A stretch of 55,136 nt of DNA from Planctomycetota bacterium (GTDB taxonomy: Bacteria; Planctomycetota; Planctomycetia; Pirellulales; Lacipirellulaceae): the NCBI GenBank assembly GCA_003576855.1, contig QEVI01000010.1, forward strand, positions 1 to 55,136. Direction: 5' to 3'. Position numbers and translations under genes: made by a program. The notes below the pieces were generated by a model. The model saw nothing but the letters and a program-made list of their open reading frames with translations. It did not search any database and was not told where the DNA came from. This document shows, one piece after another, positions 37,742 to 46,350 of the stretch. Numbering within the stretch: position 1 is the stretch's first letter; each line of letters begins with the position of its first letter.

Positions 37742-38881
37742 ATGCAAGCGCTCGACACCTCTCCCGAAGCGGCCGCCGATGAAATGCGGCGACTGCTCGC
37801 CTTCCTCACCAAGCACGAGGCGTCGGATCTTCATCTGAAGACCGGCTATCCGCCGTATGTTCGCATCGGCGGCCACTTGCGCCGCCTGGAGGTGCCGCCG
37901 ATTCCCGATACGGCCTTCGTCCACGGAATGATGGATCCGCTGGTGCCCAGCGACCGCTGGAAGGAGTTCGAAGCCCACGGCGCCCTGGATTTCTCTTGCG
38001 CCGGCGAGACGGGCGACCGCTACCGCATCAACATGTTTCGGTCCAAGGGCGACATCCACGTCGCCGTCCGCCGGGTGCAGTCGAAGATCAAGGACTTCAA
38101 CGGGCTGAACCTGCCGGACATCTACCGCGAGATGATCGCCCATACCAACGAGGGGCTGATCCTCGTCTGCGGCGTCACCGGCTCGGGCAAAAGCTCCACC
38201 CTCGCCGCGATGGTGGAGTACATCAATCAGACCCGCAGCATGCACATCATCACCATCGAAGATCCGATCGAGTTCAACTTCGTCGGCAAGAAGAGCATCA
38301 TCTCGCAACGGGAAATCGGCCTGGACGTGCCGAACTTCAAGGACGCCCTTCGCGTGGTCGTCCGCGAGGATCCAGACGCCATCCTGATCGGCGAAATGCG
38401 GGACCGCGAAACCATGCTGGCCGCCATCCAGTCGGCCGAAACCGGCCACCTGGTGATGGGTTCGCTCCATTGCGCCGACGCGCAGCTCAGCTTCTCGCGA
38501 ATCTTGGAGTTTTTCGACCGCAGCGAACACAGCTTCATACGCTCGTCGCTGGCCACCAGCCTCAAGGCCATCATGGTGCAGCGGCTGCTGCCCGGCGTGA
38601 AGGAAGGCGACCGCTGGCCGGCCACCGAGGTGCTGCTGGTCAACGCCGTCGTTAAAGACAAGATTCTCCGCGAAGAGGACGAAGATCTGCCGGCGATCCT
38701 CCACCAATGCCGGCACGAAGGCATGCGCGACTACACCCATTCGCTCTGCGAGCTGGTGCGGCAGGATCGCATTCTGCGAACCGTCGCCGCCGATTATGCG
38801 CCCAACCGCGAGGCGCTCGCCTCGGCGCTGAAGGGAATCGACACCGCAGCCGCCAGCATTATGTCCAAGATCAGAAACTGA
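37742..38881 (+). CDS. PilT/PilU-type secretion ATPase
   Basis: A 379-aa GspE/PilT-family hexameric ATPase. The N-terminal PAS-like domain is FLTKHEASDLHLKTGYPPYVRIGGHLRRLEV. Walker A is GVTGSGKSST near 143, followed by the Asp box (IITIEDPIEF), Walker B (AILIGEMRDRETM) and the His box (VMGSLHCADA). GAGGA lies 5-6 nt before the ATG. PilT retracts type IV pili, but no other pilus gene is within the window, so it may work with distant pilus genes or another export system. Its C-terminus lacks a clear AIRNLIRE motif, closer to PilU. Confidence 0.9.
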   Translation: MQALDTSPEAAADEMRRLLAFLTKHEASDLHLKTGYPPYVRIGGHLRRLEVPPIPDTAFVHGMMDPLVPSDRWKEFEAHGALDFSCAGETGDRYRINMFRSKGDIHVAVRRVQSKIKDFNGLNLPDIYREMIAHTNEGLILVCGVTGSGKSSTLAAMVEYINQTRSMHIITIEDPIEFNFVGKKSIISQREIGLDVPNFKDALRVVVREDPDAILIGEMRDRETMLAAIQSAETGHLVMGSLHCADAQLSFSRILEFFDRSEHSFIRSSLATSLKAIMVQRLLPGVKEGDRWPATEVLLVNAVVKDKILREEDEDLPAILHQCRHEGMRDYTHSLCELVRQDRILRTVAADYAPNREALASALKGIDTAAASIMSKIRN

Positions 38882-39111
38882 TTCCCACGAACCGGCGTCC
38901 TGCTAGCCCCGTGGCATGTTCACCTATCGAGGGCGTGGATCTCGTTGCGCCGCAGGCGGTCGTGGCCACGTTATGCTGCGACCCGTTTTCTGCCGACCAG
39001 TGTAATAGCCTTGGGACAGTCGTAGAGGCGAACGTTCATCGTAAGCCGCCGCCGCCCTGCGTGCGGCCAGCCCAAACGCTCTGACGGCGACGACAACTCC
39101 AAGTTCTGGAA

Positions 39112-39133
39112 GGAAACCGCCTGGGCGGATTCC
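39112..39133. repeat. Imperfect dyad before the Cys-rich gene
   Basis: GGAAACCGCC and GGCGGATTCC around TG, with one mismatch in ten pairs, 41 bases before the ATG at 39175. Operator or leader stem. Confidence 0.4.
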
Positions 39134-39174
39134 TCAGTCGCTCTGCCGGCCCGATGCGGGCCAGGAGGAAGGTC

Positions 39175-39519
39175 ATGAGCGCCGTCGCCGAGTGGGAGGA
39201 CTACGCGGAATATCTCGTCGAACTTCGCGACCGGGTCTGCCGGCACTGCATCGTCCGCCGCGAACACGGTCCGCCGTGCGCGGCCGCCGGCTTAGGCTGC
39301 GGGATCGAGCAGCACCTCCCGGATCTGGTTGCGCTTTGCCGCAGTCTCGATAGCCCGTTGATCGATCCCTATGGGGAGAAACTCGATGAGGTTATATGTA
39401 AGCACTGTGAGCTGCGCACTTCGTCGATCTGCCCCTGCCCGCTCCACTACCTGTTGCCCTTGGCGGTAGAGGCGGTCGAGACGGTCGAGGCGCGCCATAG
39501 CCGCGCGGCTCTCGCGTAG
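39175..39519 (+). CDS. Cys-rich small protein, unknown function
   Basis: A 114-aa cytoplasmic protein with AGGAGGAAGG before its ATG. Cysteines occur as C22-x2-C25-x9-C35-x6-C42, a lone C55, then C75-x2-C78-x7-C86-x-C88 followed by His91. This gives two candidate metal or Fe-S sites linked by a helical segment (IEQHLPDLVALCRSL). I recognise no named family. It lies between a PilT-like ATPase and a CoA-disulfide reductase on the same strand. Zinc or redox sensing is plausible but unproven. Confidence 0.75.
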   Translation: MSAVAEWEDYAEYLVELRDRVCRHCIVRREHGPPCAAAGLGCGIEQHLPDLVALCRSLDSPLIDPYGEKLDEVICKHCELRTSSICPCPLHYLLPLAVEAVETVEARHSRAALA

Positions 39520-39629
39520 CACACTTCGGCCAACACGCTGCTGGCGCCAACGCGCGGTTGGTTGCGCGCGGCGGGCGGGCCCGTTGTGTGCACCACTTCA
39601 TCGGCAACCTCCGATCGAGCGTACCTTCC

Positions 39630-41273
39630 ATGAAGCTAATCATCGTTGGCGGCGTCGCCGGCGGCGCTTCCGCCGCGACGCGGGCCCGCCGGCTCGCCGA
39701 GGACGCCCACATCATCGTCGTCGAACGCGGCCCCGATGTTTCTTTCGCCAATTGCGGCCTCCCGTATTACATCGGCGACGCGATCACCGATCGCTCGAAG
39801 CTCGTCGTCGCGACCGCAAAGCGGCTCCGCGAGCGGTTCAATCTCGACGTTCGCACCCGCTCGGAGGTCGAGGCCATTAACCGCACGGCGAAATCGGTCC
39901 GCATTCGCGACCTGGTCACCGGCCAGCAGTACGACGAGTCCTACGACAAACTGCTGCTGGCCCCCGGAGCGGCGCCGATCCGCCCGCCGCTCCCCGGCGT
40001 AGACCTCCCCGGCGTGTTCACCCTCCGCACGCTCCAGGACATGGACCGCATCCGCGCGTACGTCGATCACGGCGTGCAGCGGGCGATCGTCATCGGAGCG
40101 GGCTTCATTGGCCTGGAGCTGGTCGAGAACTTCGTCCGCCGCGGAATTGCCACGACGGTCGTCGAGCTTGCCGACCAGGTGATGCCGCCGTTCGATAAGG
40201 AAATGACTTCGCCGATCGTTGCCGCCCTGACAGCGCAGGGCGTGACGCTGCTGCTGGGCGAAGCCGCCGAGGCCTTCGAGGCGGCCCACGGCGGCGTTAA
40301 CGTCAAGCTCAAGTCGGGCGGCAGCGTGAGCGGCGAGCTGGTCGTCCTGGGCGTCGGCGTGCGACCGGAGAACAAGCTGGCCGTCGACGCCGGACTGGAG
40401 GTCGGCACGCGAGGCGGCATTCGCGTCAACGACCGTCTGCAAACGAGCGATCCCGACGTCTTCGCCGTCGGCGACGCCGTCGAAACCGTCGATTTCGTCC
40501 TTGGCGGCCCGGCCCAGGTCCCGCTGGCCGGCCCCGCCAATCGCCAGGGCCGCATCGCCGCCGATAACATTTTCGGTCGCGCCTCACGCTATCGCGGCAC
40601 GCAGGGCACCGCCGTCGTCGGAGCGTTCGGCGTCACCGCCGCCTGCACGGGCGCCTCGGAAAAAACCCTCCGCCGCGTGCAGCGGGCGTTTCGCACCGTC
40701 TACGTTCACCCGTCGCACCACGCGGGCTACTATCCCGGCGCCGAGCCGATGTCGATCAAGCTCGTCTTTGATCCGGACGACGGCCGCATACTCGGCGCCC
40801 AGGCCGTCGGCGGCGCGGGCGTCGATAAACGCATCGATGTCCTGGCGGTCGCCATTCAGGCCGGCATGACGGTGTTCGACCTGGAAGAAATGGAGCTCGC
40901 CTACGCGCCGCAGTACGGCTCCGCCAAAGACCCCGTGAATATGGCGGGCTTCGTCGCCGCCGGGCTGCTGCGTGGCGACCATCCGCAGATCGACGTCGCC
41001 ACGCTCATGGCGATCGAACCGGCCGATCGGCCGTTGATTCTCGACGTCCGCACGCCGGAAGAGTTCTCGCGCGGCGCCATCGCCGGGGCGGTGAACATAC
41101 CTGTGGACGAGCTGCGCCAGCGGCTCGCCGACCTGCCGACGGACCGCCGCATCGTGGCCTATTGCCAGGTCGGCCAGCGGGGATACCTGGCCACGCGACT
41201 GCTGCGGCAGCGCGGCTTCGACGCCGCGAACCTCGCCGGCGGTTACACGACCTACCGCCTGCACTGCCCGTGA
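39630..41273 (+). CDS. CoA-disulfide reductase/NADH oxidase-like flavoprotein with rhodanese domain
   Basis: A 547-aa protein. Residues 1-445 form a pyridine-nucleotide disulfide oxidoreductase: FAD motif IIVGGVAGGASAATRARR, the single redox Cys42 in SFANCGLPYYIGD, the NAD(P) motif AIVIGAGFIGLELVENF, and VFAVGDAVE. The dimerisation domain includes YAPQYGSAKDPVNMAGF, as in CoA-disulfide reductases. Residues 460-547 are a rhodanese domain with Cys512 in AYCQVGQRGY. Such fusions reduce CoA-disulfides or persulfides with NAD(P)H. The start at 39630 begins the FAD motif; the ribosome binding site is weak. It is likely to guard CoA thiols in a region full of CoA enzymes. Confidence 0.93.
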   Translation: MKLIIVGGVAGGASAATRARRLAEDAHIIVVERGPDVSFANCGLPYYIGDAITDRSKLVVATAKRLRERFNLDVRTRSEVEAINRTAKSVRIRDLVTGQQYDESYDKLLLAPGAAPIRPPLPGVDLPGVFTLRTLQDMDRIRAYVDHGVQRAIVIGAGFIGLELVENFVRRGIATTVVELADQVMPPFDKEMTSPIVAALTAQGVTLLLGEAAEAFEAAHGGVNVKLKSGGSVSGELVVLGVGVRPENKLAVDAGLEVGTRGGIRVNDRLQTSDPDVFAVGDAVETVDFVLGGPAQVPLAGPANRQGRIAADNIFGRASRYRGTQGTAVVGAFGVTAACTGASEKTLRRVQRAFRTVYVHPSHHAGYYPGAEPMSIKLVFDPDDGRILGAQAVGGAGVDKRIDVLAVAIQAGMTVFDLEEMELAYAPQYGSAKDPVNMAGFVAAGLLRGDHPQIDVATLMAIEPADRPLILDVRTPEEFSRGAIAGAVNIPVDELRQRLADLPTDRRIVAYCQVGQRGYLATRLLRQRGFDAANLAGGYTTYRLHCP

Positions 41274-41333
41274 ACTCGTTCGGTGCGCCGGCCAGCGGCG
41301 CCGACGCACCACGACGGGACGCGGCGGCTCGGC

Positions 41334-42932
41334 TTATTCATTGAGCTTGACGATGACTCCCTCGTCGGCCCGCAACTCCACGCGGCAGTCGAAGTCCTCC
41401 TCGTCGCGGTCCAGATGGGTTGATAAGACCAGCTTGCCGCATCCGGTGCGGCCCGTCAGGTCCAGCACGCCCGGTTCAGCGCCGAAGTTCAGCGCAATCA
41501 GGTAGCGGGCCCCCTCGTCGCGCCGCCGATAGGCCAGCACGTCGCCGTGCGCCGCGAGCGGTACGTAATCGCCGATGTGCAATGCCGGCTCGCGGCGCCG
41601 CAGCTCCAACAGCCGGCGGTAGAGCGTCAGTATCGACGTCGGGTCCGCGCGGAGCGATTCGACGTTTCGATGGCCCGACTCCTCGGAGATCGGCAGCCAC
41701 GGCTCGCCGCTGGTGAACCCGGCGCGGGGCTCGGCGTTCCACGGCATCGGCGTTCGTTCGGGATCGCGGCCCAGCCCCATGCCGGGCACGTTCCGCTCGA
41801 ACGGATCTTGCACGCGGTCGGGCGGAATGGGCACGTTGTGCATCCCCAATTCGTCGCCATAGTACAGCGTCGGCGTGCCCCGTAGCGTGAGCAACAGCAT
41901 CGCGGCCACGCGAGCCTGGCACGCGCCGATACGGCTGGCGATCCGCGGGTTGTCGTGGTTGCCCAGCACCCAATTGGGCCAGCCGTGGGGCGGCAGCAGG
42001 CCCTCGTACCGTTCGATCGCGTCGCCCAGCACCCGCGCGTGCCACGGCAGTTCGATGAGCTGGAAATTGAACGGCAAATGCACCCCCGTCCCCTCGCCGC
42101 CGTAGTACGTGACCAGTCGCTCGACCGGCAGGTACACCTCGCCGACCATCATCCGCTCGTCGTACTCGTTCAGCACGCTGCGCATCTTCTCGATCACCTG
42201 ATGTACTTCCGGACGATCGGTGTTGTACGTCGCCAGCAACTGGCGGTGGGGCGCCAGGCCCGGGTGATAATCCGGATCGGGTTCGTTGTTGCGAAACTCG
42301 TCGTCCTTGACGATGTGCCAGATCACGTCCACGCGAAACCCGTCGACGCCCCGGTCCAGCCAGAACCGCAGTACGTCGAGCATGGCCTCGCACAGCTCCG
42401 GATTGCGCCAGTTGAGGTCCGGCTGTTCCTTGAGAAACGCATGGTAGTAGTACTGGCCGGTCCGCTCGTCGAATTCCCAGGCGCTGCCGCCGAACTGGCT
42501 CAGCCAGTTGTTGGGCGGACCGCCGCCGGGGGCCGGGTCGCGCCAGATGTACCAATGCCGCTTCGAGCTATCCCGCGAGCTGCGCGACTCCTGGAACCAC
42601 GGATGCTCGCTGGAACTGTGGTTCGGGACGAAGTCGAGCACCAGTCGCATGTCGCGGCGATGCACTTCCGCCACCAGCTCGTCGAACTCGGCCAGCGTGC
42701 CGAATAGCGGATCGACGTTGCAGTAGTCGCTGATGTCGTAGCCGAAATCGGCCATGGGCGACGGGTACATGGGCGACAGCCAGAGGGCGTCCACGCCGAG
42801 CCATTCCAGGTAGTCCAGCCGCGACAGGATTCCGCGCAGGTCGCCCACCCCGTCGCCGTTGGAGTCCTGGAACGACCGCGGGTAAACCTGGTAAATGACG
42901 CCCTTTTGCCACCATACAAACTCGTCCGACAT
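41334..42932 (-). CDS. GH13 alpha-glucosidase / oligo-1,6-glucosidase
   Basis: A 532-aa alpha-amylase-family hydrolase without signal peptide, so it acts on imported or internal alpha-glucans. The conserved regions are LVLDFVPNHSS, GFRVDVIWH (nucleophile Asp), MMVGEVYLP (acid/base Glu) and WVLGNHDNPR (transition-state Asp). The opening WWQKGVIYQVYPRSFQDSNGDGVGDLRGI and the FGYDISDY loop are those of oligo-1,6-glucosidases, alpha-glucosidases and trehalose-type enzymes. AAGGAG lies 9 nt before ATG 42932. Exact linkage specificity cannot be set. Confidence 0.93.
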   Translation of the reverse strand: MSDEFVWWQKGVIYQVYPRSFQDSNGDGVGDLRGILSRLDYLEWLGVDALWLSPMYPSPMADFGYDISDYCNVDPLFGTLAEFDELVAEVHRRDMRLVLDFVPNHSSSEHPWFQESRSSRDSSKRHWYIWRDPAPGGGPPNNWLSQFGGSAWEFDERTGQYYYHAFLKEQPDLNWRNPELCEAMLDVLRFWLDRGVDGFRVDVIWHIVKDDEFRNNEPDPDYHPGLAPHRQLLATYNTDRPEVHQVIEKMRSVLNEYDERMMVGEVYLPVERLVTYYGGEGTGVHLPFNFQLIELPWHARVLGDAIERYEGLLPPHGWPNWVLGNHDNPRIASRIGACQARVAAMLLLTLRGTPTLYYGDELGMHNVPIPPDRVQDPFERNVPGMGLGRDPERTPMPWNAEPRAGFTSGEPWLPISEESGHRNVESLRADPTSILTLYRRLLELRRREPALHIGDYVPLAAHGDVLAYRRRDEGARYLIALNFGAEPGVLDLTGRTGCGKLVLSTHLDRDEEDFDCRVELRADEGVIVKLNE

Positions 42933-43077
42933 CGCGGGGGCTCCTTGGGCCGCGGTAGGAGCAGCATTCGTGCCAATGCCGAGCAGCCGTGCGGACGCCC
43001 GCGCGGTGGCGGATAGCGCGTCGATCTCGCCGCGCGCAATAGCCGGAGGCACGCCTGCCTCCCAGCAGCCGGGCCAG

Positions 43078-44196
43078 CTACCGTAGCGTCACCTCGAGCA
43101 TCCGCGGAAGATACGTCCCGGAGTTGACGTACGTAATGTAAATCCGGCGCCCGCCGTCCGCCGCCAACTCCGGATGTTCCTTCGCGGCGTACACCAGTTC
43201 CGAATCGTTCGACCGAGCCACCTGGTAGATCACCCGCGGCAAGCTCCACGGCCCGGTTCGCGCCGGCGCGGTCCGCATGACGATCTGGCCGTCCCGGCCC
43301 AGCGCGTGGATCGCCAGGAACGCCCCCAGACGCTCGTTGAACGAGACGGACGTCTCATTGGGAACCGAGTCGAACAGCACGGCCGTCGGCTGAAACTGCT
43401 GCGACCAGCGCGGCGCCGCGTTGGGCGCCGCGGCCGTGGCCGCGGCGATCAGGTATTCATAGGCCGACAGGTCCTCAATGCGTTCGACCGGCACGCGCGC
43501 CAAGAACATGCCCGTCAGCAAACTGCCCCAGAGGTACGCCATGTCGCCGTCGCGTTCCACCCACACGCCAAACGTGGGTTGGTCCCCCTTCCAGAATTCG
43601 CGCGTGCCATCGGCCGCGGTTCGTCGATCGAACGTCAGCCCACCGTCCGGCGCCCACTCAGAACGCGCTAGCCCCATCCCCTCCAGGCGGAAGTTCTCAA
43701 ACACGTCCACGCCTTCCAGCAGGCTGATGCGGTGATAGAACAGGTACACCCGCCGGCCGGCGCACGTGCCGTGAATCGGCCACAGCCGCGTGGTGGCCGG
43801 GTCTTCTTCCGGAGCGAACAGGATGAGTTGCCGCGGACGCCGCCCGTCGTCCGTCGCCAGGAAATGGAACTCGCGAATTCCGTGGGCCGCGTCCTGCTTC
43901 GGCACAACGGCGCCGGTGTTCGACCGCAGCGGGGCGAGGTCGAGCTCGCGAATTGATTGGAACGGACCTTCCACGGTGTCGCCAAACACCCAGAGCGAGC
44001 GGCCGTCCGGCAACACGAGACTGGTCGCACCGTCGCACCCCGTGACGCCGACCGAGTTCTCCGTGAACTGCGGCCCCAAGTCGCGCACCCTCGCCACGGC
44101 CGCGTCGTCGCCTGGCGCCGGGCGAGCTGCATAGGCGGCGAATCCCGCGGCCACCGCGCCTGCCCAGACCGCAACTCGCACCTGGGCGCCAATCAT
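43078..44196 (-). CDS. Exported DUF4185-like beta-propeller protein
   Basis: A 372-aa protein with a Sec-type signal (VRVAVWAGAVAAGFAAYA). SVGVTGCDGATSLVLPDGRSLWVFGDTVEG is the hallmark of DUF4185-type five-bladed glycosidase-like folds, and later blades repeat aromatic-acidic strands (GDMAYLWGSLLTGMFLARV, RRIYITYVNSG). Its ATG shares one base with the TAA of the upstream hibernation-factor gene (TAATG), so translation is coupled. It ends 145 bp before the GH13 start on the same strand. A glycan substrate is possible; none is shown. Confidence 0.75.
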   Translation of the reverse strand: MIGAQVRVAVWAGAVAAGFAAYAARPAPGDDAAVARVRDLGPQFTENSVGVTGCDGATSLVLPDGRSLWVFGDTVEGPFQSIRELDLAPLRSNTGAVVPKQDAAHGIREFHFLATDDGRRPRQLILFAPEEDPATTRLWPIHGTCAGRRVYLFYHRISLLEGVDVFENFRLEGMGLARSEWAPDGGLTFDRRTAADGTREFWKGDQPTFGVWVERDGDMAYLWGSLLTGMFLARVPVERIEDLSAYEYLIAAATAAAPNAAPRWSQQFQPTAVLFDSVPNETSVSFNERLGAFLAIHALGRDGQIVMRTAPARTGPWSLPRVIYQVARSNDSELVYAAKEHPELAADGGRRIYITYVNSGTYLPRMLEVTLR

Positions 44197-44543
44197 TACA
44201 GGCCCTTGTCCCCCGACATCGAGGTTCGCCCCTTGTGGTCGTCCTTCCGGCCAGTCTGCCGGTCGAGCGCCTTGAGCAGCTTGTCGGCGGCGCCGTCGAT
44301 CGCCTGATCCAACGAACCGGCTTGCGCGTTGACCGTTACCGGCGGCATTCCCGCGAGGCGCGCTTCCATCGCGCACCATTTGTCGAGCCCCGACTTATGG
44401 CTGTTCTCGTCGCCCAGATGCACCTCGACCCGCGTGACCCGATTCCCGAATCGACCGAGCGTATCCCTGACTACCGAATCCACATAAGCCGAAAGGCGGT
44501 CGCTCCCCTCCACGTGATTATCAGTCGTAACCTGGACCTGCAT
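44196..44543 (-). CDS. hpf: Ribosome hibernation promoting factor, short form
   Basis: A 115-aa HPF/YfiA-family protein. It has QVQVTTDNHVEGSDRLSAYVDSVVRDTLGRFGNRVTRVEVHLGDEN, then CAMEARLAGMPPVTVNAQAGSLDQAIDGAADKLLKALDRQ, matching the beta-alpha-beta(3)-alpha fold that sits in the 30S decoding channel. It lacks the C-terminal dimerisation domain of long HPF. The last 20 residues are a charged tail (GRKDDHKGRTSMSGDKGL). CGGAGAA lies 8 nt before the ATG. It silences ribosomes in stationary or starved cells. Confidence 0.85.
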   Translation of the reverse strand: MQVQVTTDNHVEGSDRLSAYVDSVVRDTLGRFGNRVTRVEVHLGDENSHKSGLDKWCAMEARLAGMPPVTVNAQAGSLDQAIDGAADKLLKALDRQTGRKDDHKGRTSMSGDKGL

Positions 44544-44899
44544 CTGATGTTCTCCGGAAACGGTTATGCCTCGGCGGCGTGGTTCGCGGCATGGCCACGG
44601 TGCGCCCCGGCACCCGGCCGATCGTGGCGTCGCGGCACCGTGCCTTAAATCCCGCTGTCAGACCTCAGTATAACCTGCCCCCGGGCCGTCGCCCCCCGCC
44701 CCTGGCGATGAACGGCAGGAACGAGCTGAAGGGTCCATCGGCGTAAACCCTGGCGGCACGGCGCCCAAACCGGGGGGGCCCGGCTTCCGCCAGAGACGTC
44801 AACGAAAACGGCGGCGGAGGTCGTAGGCCTTCCGCCGCCGCTCGCGCTAACGGCACTCGAAACTATTCGCTCTGCAAATCCGCGACCGGTCGGGGCTTG
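44544..44899. other. Spacer between hpf and the Gln-rich PDZ gene
   Basis: About 356 bases, very GC-rich with poly-C stretches near 44685-44700. I see no gene, terminator or promoter I can support. Confidence 0.4.
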
Positions 44900-46030
44900 C
44901 TACTGGCGTCCTTCCTCCTGTTGGCGTTGCGCCTGTCGCGCCTGCTCCTGGGCGTCATCGTAGGACTGGTCCGATCGCTCACCCAACTGCTGCTCCAAGC
45001 GCTGGATGGTTTGCGTCAGTTGCTCAAACCGGCCTTCCAGCCGCTCCAGCCGCTGCATCAGGCGGTCGCCGAACTGCCGATCTTGACTTCCCGCATCCTG
45101 CCACCGGCGACCCTGTTGCATGGGCCGCTGCTCGGCGCCGTAGTAGGCTTGCCGATTCGGTTCGCCATATTGCTGGTCGTACTGAGGATCGTATCCGCCG
45201 GCCTGGCGATTCTGGCTCCAACCGCGCTGCCACTGGTCGTATCCCGCCTGCTGGTTGTACTGCGGTTGATCGTATTGGCCGCCGTAGTCTTCTCGCTGGG
45301 CGAACTGACCCTGCTGGCCGTATTGACCCCGCTGGTCACTCGGCGGCTGGTTCTGCTGCCACTGCCCAAACTGCCGATCGCCGAACTGGCCAAAACGACC
45401 CTGCTGCGCTTCTGGCGGCAGCGCTTGCTGGCGGGTTGCGAGCCGCACCTGGATCGATTGTTCGCGCCCGTCGCGGAGTACGGCGAAGTCGGCCGTTTCC
45501 CCAACTTCGCTACGTTGAATGACCGCCACCAGGTCGCGCGGCGTGCTGACCCGTCGCCCATCGACCTCGATAATCGTATCGCCGGGGCGAATACCGGCCT
45601 GGGCGGCCGGGCTTTGCGGGTGGACCCGCGTCACGCGGACGCCCATCCCGCCTCGCTCGACCACGGTGACCCCGATGGCCGGGTCTTGATTCGAACCGCT
45701 TGAGAACCGCTGGTCCTCGTTCTGTCGGCTCTCGCGCCGCTCTTGCCGGGCCTGGCGTCGGGACTGTTCGCCAGTCTGCGAAGATTGCCCATACTGCCCG
45801 GTTTCGTCGCTCTGCTGGGTCGGCGGCGATGTCTGGCCATGACCAGTGGTATTGGCCTGCCTGTTTGATGGCTCGCTGCTGTCGTAGGAACTGGTCGTTT
45901 GCTCGTCCGACTGGCTGTCGCTCGACCGCTGCGAGTCTTCGCCGCTCGATTGGGCCAGTGCGGGCGGCGCTACCGCCAGCACGGCAAGGCTCAATGCGAA
46001 CAAGCCCGTTCTCGTCGCCGTTTTCATCAT
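44900..46030 (-). CDS. Secreted PDZ protein with Gln/Tyr-rich low-complexity region
   Basis: A 376-aa exported protein. The signal peptide (FALSLAVLAVAPPALAQ) is followed by a Ser/Gln/Thr-rich linker. A single PDZ domain (residues about 115-200: IGVTVVERGGMGVRVTRVHPQSPAAQAGIRPGDTIIEVDG) comes next, then about 120 residues rich in Q, Y, G, D and R (YDQPQYNQQAGYDQW type), and last a coiled coil (LMQRLERLEGRFEQLTQTIQRLEQQLGE). No protease domain is present. AAGGAG lies 5-8 nt before tandem ATGs at 46030/46027. It is probably an envelope adaptor; the Q/Y segment looks phase-separating or adhesive, which is inference. Confidence 0.85.
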   Translation of the reverse strand: MMKTATRTGLFALSLAVLAVAPPALAQSSGEDSQRSSDSQSDEQTTSSYDSSEPSNRQANTTGHGQTSPPTQQSDETGQYGQSSQTGEQSRRQARQERRESRQNEDQRFSSGSNQDPAIGVTVVERGGMGVRVTRVHPQSPAAQAGIRPGDTIIEVDGRRVSTPRDLVAVIQRSEVGETADFAVLRDGREQSIQVRLATRQQALPPEAQQGRFGQFGDRQFGQWQQNQPPSDQRGQYGQQGQFAQREDYGGQYDQPQYNQQAGYDQWQRGWSQNRQAGGYDPQYDQQYGEPNRQAYYGAEQRPMQQGRRWQDAGSQDRQFGDRLMQRLERLEGRFEQLTQTIQRLEQQLGERSDQSYDDAQEQARQAQRQQEEGRQ

Positions 46031-46245
46031 CCAACTCCTTTTTTTCGGGACGCATCCTGCATGGGTGAGTGTAACCCTCGCGCGAAAGCGTGCCCCAAGA
46101 CGCGCCCCGACGCCTGAACCTCCACGCCCTCGTGCAACGAGCCATAGCGGCGCGGCAAACCCTGCGCCGACCGCCGCTGAGACCAGCGTCAAACTGCCGC
46201 AGGGCCCCCGCCAGGCCGATCACGGCGCCACGGCAGAGACGACCC

Positions 46246-46288
46246 AAAAAAACACGTGCGCGGCTCAACGGACGAGCCGCGCACGTGT
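46246..46288 (-). terminator. Rho-independent terminator after the double-PDZ gene
   Basis: On the minus strand, a perfect 15-bp stem (ACACGTGCGCGGCTC with its complement, 46252-46288) with a 7-nt loop is followed by seven T residues. It lies 62 bases past the stop at 46351. A canonical terminator. Confidence 0.9.
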
Positions 46289-46350
46289 ACCGAAGCACGC
46301 ACAGGAATGCAGCGGGCGGAAGGCGCCCGCTGCCGGTTCAAACCAACTCT

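Noticed and set aside
45150-45420. Plus-strand Leu/Val-rich reading of the PDZ gene as a membrane protein
   Set aside because: It is the antisense of the Gln/Tyr-rich region: Gln codons read backwards give Leu codons. The minus-strand gene has a signal peptide, PDZ domain and ribosome binding site.
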